Notes under the pieces: generated by a model
Databases searched by the model: none
What the model saw: only the letters and a program-made list of their open reading frames with translations
What the model was told of the DNA's origin: nothing
Shown: positions 14,575 to 22,217 of the stretch, one piece after another
Layout of the letters: every line of letters starts with the position of its first letter
Position numbering within the stretch: the first letter of the stretch is position 1
Program-made: the position numbers and the translations under genes
Assembly: GCA_964579205.1 (NCBI GenBank)
Contig: CAZOFH010000015.1
Location: 1-22,217, forward strand
Origin: UBA7867 sp964579205
Lineage (GTDB): Bacteria; Bacillota; Clostridia; Christensenellales; UBA1242
DNA: 22,217 nucleotides
Direction: 5' to 3'

Positions 14575-16332
14575 ATGTCAATTTTTAAGAATTTAACCAA
14601 GATAGATTATCTAGTTATTTTGCTGTGTTGCGTACTGATTGCTGGGCAAGTTTGGCTCGACCTAACTATGCCCGAGTACCTCAACGCAGTCATCACCGCT
14701 GCGACCTCACCTGGACATGAAATGTCTGAGATTTGGGCGAACGGCGCTATTATGTTATCCTGTGGCATCGGCAGCGCAATACTAGCCGTCATCACAGGCT
14801 TCTTTGTCGCTAGATTAGCGGCTCGCTTTAGTAAAAGATTGCGTGCGCAAGTCTTTGACAAAGTGCAGTCGTTTAGCGAACAAGAAATTCACAAATTCAG
14901 CACAGCGAGCCTCATCACTCGCTCGACGAACGACATTACCCAAATCCAAATGACGGTAGCGATGGGGCTGCAGGTCATCATCAAGGCGCCTATTATGGCG
15001 ATTTGGGCAATCTGCAAAATCGTCAACAACAGTTGGCAATGGTCACTCGCGACCGCAATCACGGTGGTAATCATCGTCATCGGCGTACTCATCGCGCTTT
15101 TGGTCACTTTGCCAAAATTTAGGCGTATGCAAAAGCAAACGGACGATGTAAACAACTCGATGCGCGAGAATTTACGCGGAGTGCGTGTCGTTAGAGCGTA
15201 CAATGCAGAGGATTTTCAGCAAGAGAAATTCCGCGTAGTCAATGACAAACTCACCAATACCAACCTCTTTGTCAATAGGATGATGTCAGGGCTGCTACCT
15301 CTAATGATGCTGGCGATGAGCGGACTGACGCTAGCCATTTATGTCATCGGCTGCTACCTCTTTAACGCGGGCGCGACACCAGACTTGCGCGGCGCCGTCA
15401 TCGGTAATATGATGGAATTTTCGTCATACGCGATGCTAGTGGTAATGGCATTTATGATGCTCATAATGGTATTCATAATGCTCCCTCGTGCGATAACAGC
15501 GGGCAAACGCATTTCCCAAGTCATCTCTACCCCAGTGACCATTGCAGACGGCACCGTTAGCACTGCTAGCGAGCGCGGCACGGTAGAGTTTTGCGACGTA
15601 ACCTTTAGATATCCAAACGCTGAGGACGCCGTTCTCAAGAATATCAATCTCAAAATCAACAAGGGCGAAACAGTGGCTTTCATAGGTTCTACGGGGTCGG
15701 GTAAAAGCACACTTATCAACCTCATTCCGCGCTTTTACGATGCGACCGAAGGCTCGGTCAAGGTGGACGGCGTGGACGTGCGCGAGTATTCACAAAACGC
15801 CCTGCACGACCGTATCGGTTTTGTATCGCAAAAAGCCATTTTGTTTAGCGGCACAGTGCGCGACAATATCGCTTTTGGAGAAAAGACCGACCACGAGTTT
15901 TCCGATGCCAAAATCAACAAAGCACTGCAAATCGCTCAAGCCACCGATTTTGTGGAAAAAATGGATGGCAAACTCGACGCCCACATCGACCAAGGCGGCG
16001 CCAACCTTTCTGGTGGTCAAAAACAGAGGCTGTCTATCGCTAGAGCCATTGCACGCGACCCAGAAATTTATATTTTCGACGACTCATTCTCTGCTCTGGA
16101 TTACAAGACTGATGCGACCCTGCGAGAAAAACTGCGCGAATACACTAGTGACGCGACCGTGATTATGGTGGCGCAGCGTATCGGTACTATCAAGAATGCG
16201 GACAGGATTTTCGTCCTAGAGAATGGCGAAATCGTCGGCAGTGGCAAGCACGAGGAACTACTCAATTCTTGCCCTGTGTACAAAGAAATCGCACTTTCAC
16301 AACTGAGTAAGGAGGAACTAGAAAATGCCTAA
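14575..16332 (+). CDS. Heterodimeric ABC exporter, degenerate-site subunit
   Basis: An efflux half-transporter of 585 residues in the membrane, starting behind AAGGAG (14564-14569). Six membrane helices (about 10-310) precede an ATPase domain with Walker A GSTGSGKST (371-379), signature LSGGQ (478-482) and Walker B ending in FDDS (Asp502-Asp503). The catalytic glutamate after Walker B is therefore Asp, and the switch histidine is Gln534 (VAQRIGTI). Its partner keeps both Glu and His. This asymmetry is the hallmark of BmrCD/LmrCD/TM287-288 type exporters, in which one ATP site hydrolyses poorly. It overlaps the next gene by 8 bp. Substrates of such pumps are usually drugs, peptides or lipids; here unknown. 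Confidence 0.93.
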   Translation: MSIFKNLTKIDYLVILLCCVLIAGQVWLDLTMPEYLNAVITAATSPGHEMSEIWANGAIMLSCGIGSAILAVITGFFVARLAARFSKRLRAQVFDKVQSFSEQEIHKFSTASLITRSTNDITQIQMTVAMGLQVIIKAPIMAIWAICKIVNNSWQWSLATAITVVIIVIGVLIALLVTLPKFRRMQKQTDDVNNSMRENLRGVRVVRAYNAEDFQQEKFRVVNDKLTNTNLFVNRMMSGLLPLMMLAMSGLTLAIYVIGCYLFNAGATPDLRGAVIGNMMEFSSYAMLVVMAFMMLIMVFIMLPRAITAGKRISQVISTPVTIADGTVSTASERGTVEFCDVTFRYPNAEDAVLKNINLKINKGETVAFIGSTGSGKSTLINLIPRFYDATEGSVKVDGVDVREYSQNALHDRIGFVSQKAILFSGTVRDNIAFGEKTDHEFSDAKINKALQIAQATDFVEKMDGKLDAHIDQGGANLSGGQKQRLSIARAIARDPEIYIFDDSFSALDYKTDATLREKLREYTSDATVIMVAQRIGTIKNADRIFVLENGEIVGSGKHEELLNSCPVYKEIALSQLSKEELENA

Positions 16333-18115
16333 ACCACGTATGACTCCCTCAAAACAAGCACCCGCCAAAAACGGAAAACAAGCACTCGGTAAATTGGTCA
16401 AATACTGCCGCCCTTATTGGGCAATCATCATCACTGCGGTAGTTTTCGCCCTCATCGGCGCAATTCTCAACATTATAGGCCCCGACTACATTAGCCGCAT
16501 CACTGACGAACTCTTTGGCGCGCTGACAGGCGGCAGAGATGTCGATATGCAGATTATTTGGGAAACGACTACCCTGCTGATTATTTTCTACTTGGCAGGA
16601 GCAATTTTCAACCTCGCTGACGGTATGCTAATGACCCAAGCGACCCAAAAAACTACCCAAAAAATGCGCAAGCAAATTAACCAAAAAATCAACCGCCTGC
16701 CTCTAGGATACCTCGACTCGCATAGTTATGGCGACGTTTTGAGCCGCGTAACCAACGATGTCGACACTATCGGACAGACCCTAAACAACTCAGTCAGCAG
16801 CCTAGTCGGCGGCGTGACTTTGCTCCTAGGCTCTATCATTATGATGTTCGTCACAAACTGGATTATGGCACTCACCGCAATCGGCGCAAGCCTCATCGGT
16901 TTTGTGCTAATGGCAGTCATTATGAGCAAGTCTCAAAAGCACTTTTTCGCCCAGCAAAAGAGCCTCGGCAAACTCAACGGGCATATAGAAGAGGCGTATA
17001 CAGGGCAAAACACTATCAAGGCATACAACCACGAGAAAAAGTCAAAAACTGTCTTTGACGCGAACAATCAAGACTTGTACACCAGCGGGTGGAAATCGCA
17101 ATTTTTGTCAGGGCTGATGATGCCTCTGATGAGTTTTATCAGCAACTTTGGCTATGTCGCAGTGTGTGTCGTCGGCGCGGCGCTCGTGCTAAACGGCACG
17201 ATTTCGCTAGGTGTCGTGTCTGCATTTATCATTTATGTTAGACTATTCACCCAACCGATGAGCCAACTCGCCCAAGTCGGCACCAATTTGCAGTCGACAA
17301 TGGCTGCGAGCGAGCGCGTGTTTGAATTGCTCGAGGAAAAGGAATTGTCTGACGAAAGCCACAAAAAATTGCCTATGCCCGAGGTCAAAGGCGCGGTCGA
17401 ATTTGATCACGTGCGCTTTGGGTACGACGACCAAAAAGATATTATCACCGACTTTAGTCTCTCGGTTAAACCGGGGCAAAAGGTCGCTATCGTGGGTCCT
17501 ACAGGAGCCGGCAAAACCACTCTCGTCAACCTTTTGATGCGCTTTTATGAGGTCAAAAGCGGCGAAATTCGCGTTGACGGCGTCCCTACTAGCGACTACA
17601 CTCGCGAGCAGGTTCACCAAATGTTTGGAATGGTGCTGCAGGATACGTGGCTTTTTGACGGCACTATCGCCGAAAATGTCGCTTATTCAAAGCAAAATGT
17701 GACGCGTGAAGATATCGTCGACGCTTGCCGTTCTGCCGGTGTAGACCACTTTATCCGCACTTTGCCGCAGGGTTACGACACTATTATCGACGAAAATACC
17801 ACCATTTCCGCAGGGCAAAAACAACTGCTCACTATCGCGCGCGCAATGGTGCAAAACAACCCTATGCTCATCCTCGACGAGGCAACGAGTAGCGTGGATA
17901 CGCGTACCGAAATCTTGATACAAGAGGCTATGGATAAACTCACTCAAAATCGTACTTCTTTCGTCATCGCCCACCGCCTCTCGACTATCAAAAATGCCGA
18001 TGTCATCATCGTTATGCAGCACGGCGACATCGTGGAATGCGGCACTCATAACGAACTCATCGCCGACCCAAACGGCGCTTATGCGACTCTGTACAACAGC
18101 CAGTTTCAAGAATAA
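16325..18115 (+). CDS. Heterodimeric ABC exporter, catalytic-glutamate subunit
   Basis: A 596-residue half-transporter that should pair with the product of 14575-16332. Its ATG lies inside the end of that gene, 9 nt after GGAGG (16311-16315), so translation is probably coupled. Six membrane helices (about 30-310) precede Walker A GPTGAGKTT (391-399), a non-canonical signature ISAGQ (494-498; Ala where Gly is usual), Walker B LILDEATSSVD with catalytic Glu519, and switch His550 (IAHRLSTI). The degenerate signature here and the Asp/Gln in the partner are consistent with one degenerate and one competent ATP site. No terminator follows directly; the first one is at 18421-18445. Confidence 0.93.
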   Translation: MPKPRMTPSKQAPAKNGKQALGKLVKYCRPYWAIIITAVVFALIGAILNIIGPDYISRITDELFGALTGGRDVDMQIIWETTTLLIIFYLAGAIFNLADGMLMTQATQKTTQKMRKQINQKINRLPLGYLDSHSYGDVLSRVTNDVDTIGQTLNNSVSSLVGGVTLLLGSIIMMFVTNWIMALTAIGASLIGFVLMAVIMSKSQKHFFAQQKSLGKLNGHIEEAYTGQNTIKAYNHEKKSKTVFDANNQDLYTSGWKSQFLSGLMMPLMSFISNFGYVAVCVVGAALVLNGTISLGVVSAFIIYVRLFTQPMSQLAQVGTNLQSTMAASERVFELLEEKELSDESHKKLPMPEVKGAVEFDHVRFGYDDQKDIITDFSLSVKPGQKVAIVGPTGAGKTTLVNLLMRFYEVKSGEIRVDGVPTSDYTREQVHQMFGMVLQDTWLFDGTIAENVAYSKQNVTREDIVDACRSAGVDHFIRTLPQGYDTIIDENTTISAGQKQLLTIARAMVQNNPMLILDEATSSVDTRTEILIQEAMDKLTQNRTSFVIAHRLSTIKNADVIIVMQHGDIVECGTHNELIADPNGAYATLYNSQFQE

Positions 18116-18171
18116 GGCTGCCCACATTCGCATAAATCAATTTATAAAAGGTATTCGCACGCATAAAAACT

Positions 18172-18414
18172 GTCATCCTGTGCACTCCCTCCTCGCTCCC
18201 GCTTACGTGAGGATCTCAGGGACGGTCAGCGGAGAATTAGGCAGCGACAATCGGCAGGATAGAGCGCGGTCTCTTTCCAATCAAATTGCCCCCCCTTCGC
18301 AAAGCGGCTTGCCGTTGTGTGCACTACCTCACACACAACAATAAGAATAATTTCTTCAACTGTAATTCAGAGGCTGATGAAATCAGCCGTGGAATCTGTG
18401 AGCGATAGCGAACC
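18172..18414. repeat. REP/MITE-like palindromic remnants
   Basis: TGTCATCCTG...CGTGAGGATCTCA (about 18172-18218) and GGAATCTGTGAGCGATAGCGAA (about 18391-18412) look like degraded ends of the short palindromic repeats common between genes in gut Bacillota. Between them are hairpins GTTGTGTG/CACACAAC (about 18313-18340) and GGCTGAT-GAA-ATCAGCC (18372-18388). No protein gene is supported in this 360-bp gap. The identification is by resemblance only; I see no second copy in the window. Confidence 0.4.
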
Positions 18415-18420
18415 CAAAAC

Positions 18421-18445
18421 AAAAAAGACCCAGCGGGTCTTTTTT
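18421..18445. terminator. Bidirectional terminator between the ABC operon and the surface protein
   Basis: AAAAAAGACCC, loop AGC, GGGTCTTTTTT: a symmetric hairpin with T-runs for both strands, shared by convergent genes. Confidence 0.9.
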
Positions 18446-18476
18446 GTTTCTCTATGTATCGGATTACTCTATCATC

Positions 18477-21400
18477 TTACTCTGTATTATCCACCTCGAG
18501 GTTGACATTGCTGGATGAGACGGGTTCAAACACAGCGATGACGACAGAATTATTTACCAAAGATTTTTGGAGGTGCACGGATTGGGCGGTGCTGAGAACT
18601 GTGCCGTCCGCAGTTATCCAATGCTTAAAGCCGTAGCCGTTTTGCGTGACGTCCGCCGAAAGCGTGATAGTATCGTTATCGCCGAGGCTGTCAAAATCCT
18701 CACCTATCATTCGCACCATTCCGCCGAAAGTCGCCTGCACAGCCACACCGCTGACGGAACTGGTTTGTTTGAGCCCAGAATACGCACCTGAGGCGGTTTT
18801 GATGTAGATAGGGATACTGCCCGAAGTGTCAAAATTGTGTAGCCAGCCCTCAAATTTGAGTGCCAACGCGTTGCTTTGCTCCGACACGATATAAGTCGTA
18901 TTGATTGCGTAGGCGGAGCCACCGATGTCGCATTTGCAATATTCTATATCTATCCAATCGGTATTATTAAAGGAAATTTGCGAGACTCGGTGCCCTGTCG
19001 CAGGGGTTATCATTAGCATAAAATTTAGCATTCCTGTATCATAAGACTGGGTATAGGTAAATTGCGTGGTCGAGCCGGTCGCCGTTATATTAAAATAAGT
19101 CATCCAGTACGCATAGAGGGTTTTTGCTGTATTAAAATCGCAATTTTTCGCACTCGCACCAGTTGAGGTATAATATTTTGTACCGCTACCATTTGTACCA
19201 GTGTAGTACCCGCCGAAGACATAGCCCGTTTTGGTAGGTACGGTAATAGTAGGCATTGCGGAGCCGTTCACTGCTATGACCGAAGTCGTTCCCGAAGTAG
19301 TCGCTGATTGGTCGTCCAATGTCACGGGCACGCCGATATGTGTTGCGGCAGAACTTAGGTTCAAAAGCAGACACGGACGGACGGCATAGGTATCCTGTAC
19401 GTGATATGACTGACTAGAAGAGCTCCCTGACGTACGTATACCTGTAATACCTGTTGAACTAGTAAAAGATGCTGAGCGAGTCATTGTGCGTGCTTCGGCA
19501 TATCCCGCATAATTTGTTTGAGAAGTCCCTACCGAATTAACTGTGAGGGTCTCAGTACTTCCGTCATATGTAGCCCGTTCTGAGATACTCATCTCCCACA
19601 TTCCAGCTTTTGAGTCACTATCTCCTATTTCCGCATAACTCGGTAGCCACAAATAGTCTGAGCCCCAATTACTGTAGCCCGCATAGCCTGAATAGTTGTA
19701 AGAGCCGCTGTACCACGAGCCCGAATAAGAGTAGCCATTCGTATCAGTCAAAGATTCATTACTAAACCAATAAGAGCTACTATTTCTATTGGCTGGATTT
19801 TGCATATTATTTATCCAAGCCATCTTGTTGGGGGTAACCAAATGCTGTGTCAAGCCTTTATTTGCCACGGTGAAAAGCGAGAATACATGATCGGCAGACT
19901 GTGAAGTTGTGCTAGACAGAGCACTATTACTAGTAGCATATTGTCTATTATTTGGGTTATTCAAAGTCTCAGAACGCACATAACTAGTGCCATACATATT
20001 ACTAGGATACGTGCCTATATCAGTGCTTTGCCAGTCATCAGACCAGTCAGAGTATAGCCCGCCGTTGACAAAACCATAGTGTGTACCGAGATTATCATTT
20101 CTGCTAGACCACGCCTCTTGGTGATTGTTGCTAAGCCATAGGGTGGCGATTAGATTGCCGTCTGTATCATTCGATACGTATGTCACTATCCAGTCCAAGC
20201 CTCCGAGACGGACGATTATACTATATCCTGCGGTCTTGCTGTATGTTTTTGCACGCAAGGACGCAGATGTAAGCGGGGTTGTCGCTGTGCTGGATGTTAG
20301 GCTAGTGACCTGAGTGCCAATGTCGCCATTAGCCCCATAAATCATATTAACAAGGTTTTTTAGAGAGTTGTTGTTAAAATATATGTTTCCCGAATTTAGA
20401 GAAGCAACCTCTATCAACTCATCGATTTTCCATAATGCGTAAAGTGTAATATTATCGGTAAATTTTGATATACCCACAGAAGTACCATTTGAGTTATAAA
20501 CTTGCATTCCCCCACCATTCATCTCTGTCCAATACCCGCCAAAGCAACAATTTGTACGGGTAGGTATTGAGATATTGGGAAAACTGGCATCATAAATCGC
20601 TGTCACAGAAGAGGTGCCTGGGGTGGTTGCAGATTGACTATTCAACGTAACAGTCACGCTCATAGGTTGCCAATAGGCGTAAATTGTGGTATTTGAACTA
20701 TACGAAAAAGTGCTATTCTCTGGTTGCCCATTCGCATTATATACTTTTGTGCCACCGCCATTCGTTGCGGTGTAGTAACCCATAAAATCATAGCCGATTT
20801 TTGTCGGAGGTACAATACTTGGCATTGTAGCACCATTTGCAGCCGTGACATTCGTTGTGCCAGGAGTGGTCGCTGATTGGTTATTAAGTGTTAGCACTAC
20901 CAGCCCAGAGCTTTGCACATGCGACGCCGCAGAGGTCAAATTCAAGAGCAAGCAAGGGCGGACGCCCTTACTATTTTCTACTGAATTACCTCCCCCCCAG
21001 TCTCCCGCACATCCCAAAAAATATGCAGAGCCCCACCAGTGACCATTCCTAGAGCGGGTCCATGTGTTGCATTCTGCTGTACCTGCCCCATTTGTCTGTG
21101 ATGAGCCTATGTAATTAGAAGTAATACTACTAGTAGTAGCATCGTACATTGATCGCTCAGCTATGCTGATTTTCCAAAAACCATTGTAAGTATCATTTTG
21201 TCCTACCTCGGCAGCACTGGGCAACCATAAGTAGTCAGTGCCCCAGTTTGTATACCCCGTTTTACCAGAATAATTATCATCATCATCATCCCACGAACCT
21301 GCATAATTGTATCCATTTGCACTAGTCGTACTCAAGGACTCATTACTCCACCAATATTCAGGTTCATACCTGTATGCTGGATTTTGCATATTATTTATCC

Positions 21401-22182
21401 AAGCCATTTGGTTAGGTTTGGCGAGGTAACTCGTCAACCCCTTGCTGGATACTGTATAGAGTGCAAAAATATGACTTGATGATTGGCTAGTGCCAGACTT
21501 CAACGACCCTGATGAAGTAGCATACTTTCTGTTACTTGGATTATTCAGTGCTTCTACTCTTACATAACTTGTTCCATACACATTGCAGGGATAAGTCCCA
21601 ATATCTGTCGGAGAATTATCCCAGTCATCAGCCCAGTCGCTATATAAACCACCATTTACCATACCATAATGGTCACCCAAGTTTTTATTCTGTCCAGCCC
21701 ACGCCTCTTGGTGGTTGTTGCTGAGCCATAGGGTAGCGATAAGGTTTCCGCTGGTATCATTTGACAAATAGGTCACTATCCAATCGAGCCCGCCGAGACG
21801 GACGATTACACTTTGCCCTGCGGACTTGTTGAATGTTTTGGCACGCAAATCCGCTGCCGTGATAGGAGTGCTCGCCGTGCTAGTCTTCAAACTCGACACC
21901 TGCGTACTCAGACTGCCTGACGCACCGTACAGCACATTGACCAATGTCGTCATATTACCGTAGTGAAAAGGGTTGGTCGCAGTCGCCGAGGTGCTACTGG
22001 TCAGCAGCTCGCCGATATAAGTCGCACTGGTGGTATTGGATGAAGAAAAAGCCTCCGAGCTCGGGGCTCTTTCTTCTGTGGATAAGTGACCTCCAAATAG
22101 CCACACAAAAAGGGTAACAATTACAAGTATTATTAGGCTAATTAAGCCCCCCCCCCCCCCGAGTCAGAAAGCCTTTATTCAT
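18477..22182 (-). CDS. Large surface protein with duplicated modules and Listeria-Bacteroides repeats, frame broken by G14
   Basis: The ATG at 22182 follows AAGGAG (22192-22197) by 9 nt, but its frame stops just after a run of 14 G. The long frame picks up within the same tract and continues for over 1,200 residues. With 13 or 16 G the two join into about 1,234 residues with N-terminal anchor LISLIILVIVTLFVWLFGG, which the frame shift splits from its start. Domains (numbered from GTG 22106): module A about 51-396 and module B about 581-922, similar throughout and ending in VRPCLLLNL, resembling DUF6273; Listeria-Bacteroides repeats at about 403-480, 483-560 and 926-1001 (GYYTGTNGSGTK type); then a C-terminal beta-rich part. 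No LPXTG anchor is present, so it would be held by the N-terminal helix. Probably adhesion or surface interaction (inference). Confidence 0.85.
19341..20366 (-). repeat. Module B of the surface protein (intragenic duplicate)
   Basis: Encodes residues about 581-922, offset from module A by about 530 residues (1.59 kb). Confidence 0.75.
20919..21956 (-). repeat. Module A of the surface protein (intragenic duplicate)
   Basis: Encodes residues about 51-396. It shares long matching stretches at DNA level with 19341-20366, for example around the LWLSNNHQEAW segment. Confidence 0.75.
21276..21290 (-). repeat. Five-copy GAT trinucleotide tract (Asp5)
   Basis: ATC x5 on the plus strand encodes residues 273-277 as DDDDD in module A. 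The matching place in module B has YSGSY instead. Confidence 0.7.
22147..22160 (-). repeat. G14 homopolymer in the start of the surface protein gene
   Basis: Fourteen C on the plus strand, about 22 nt into the gene from ATG 22182. The count puts the start and the long frame one base out of register. Confidence 0.85.
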
Positions 22183-22217
22183 CGCGTTTTTCTCCTTTTT
22201 TTGCCTATTTTTTGACC

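Noticed and set aside
22077..22085. Fourth perfect DnaA box
   Set aside because: Single and inside the surface protein coding sequence; treated as chance.
1..22217. Strand or GC-skew evidence for an origin at 3.4-3.6 kb
   Set aside because: Gene orientation to the right is mixed, and hand counts of G and C in sample lines showed no clear switch; a genome-wide plot is needed.
1..22217. CRISPR arrays, intact insertion sequences or prophage genes
   Set aside because: No regularly spaced repeats, no active transposase and no phage structural genes were seen.

Overview
The window looks like chromosome of an uncultured, low-GC bacterium of the Bacillota (Clostridia-like; I cannot name a genus). 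The grounds are AAGGAGG-type ribosome sites, TTGACA/TATAAT promoters at 17-18 bp spacing, Rho-independent terminators, a CCA-encoding tRNA, a SipW-type signal peptidase, a BmrCD/LmrCD-type heterodimeric ABC exporter and a large surface protein with Listeria-Bacteroides repeats. TGA acts as a stop and tryptophan is TGG throughout.

Layout. 1-3350: a leftward operon made of a full-length homologue of REP-associated transposases (TnpA_REP/RAYT) whose catalytic residues are replaced, a membrane-anchored unknown protein, and a large exported unknown protein cut by the window edge. Its promoter lies between two copies of a 16-bp direct repeat. 3360-4850: about 1.5 kb without convincing genes, starting with three perfect DnaA boxes within 204 bp and ending with possible structured-RNA signals. 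4855-7500: a two-TM unknown protein (-), a YhhN-family lysoplasmalogenase-like protein (+), a small P-loop kinase-like protein (-) and a 57-residue unknown protein (-). 8033-9160: pyruvate kinase without its C-terminal domain, apparently leaderless. 9510-9713: tRNA-Leu(CAA) with promoter and terminator. 9982-12496: leuS (-) with unusual motifs. 12647-14341: a membrane-flavodoxin fusion (-) interrupted by a G7 tract, and a SipW-like signal peptidase (-). 14441-18115: two overlapping ABC exporter half-transporters (+) behind a good promoter and three palindromes. 18116-18445: REP/MITE-like palindromic remnants and a shared terminator. 18477-22182: a roughly 1,234-residue surface protein (-) with two duplicated modules, whose reading frame is broken by a run of 14 G near its start.

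Most of the window is a mix of housekeeping genes (leuS, pyk, tRNA) and envelope genes. The least ordinary parts are the inactive-RAYT operon with its repeat-flanked promoter, the neighbouring DnaA-box cluster, and the two envelope genes switched out of frame by poly-G tracts at their N-terminal membrane segments. The tracts may be phase-variation switches or consensus errors in homopolymers; sequence alone cannot separate these.
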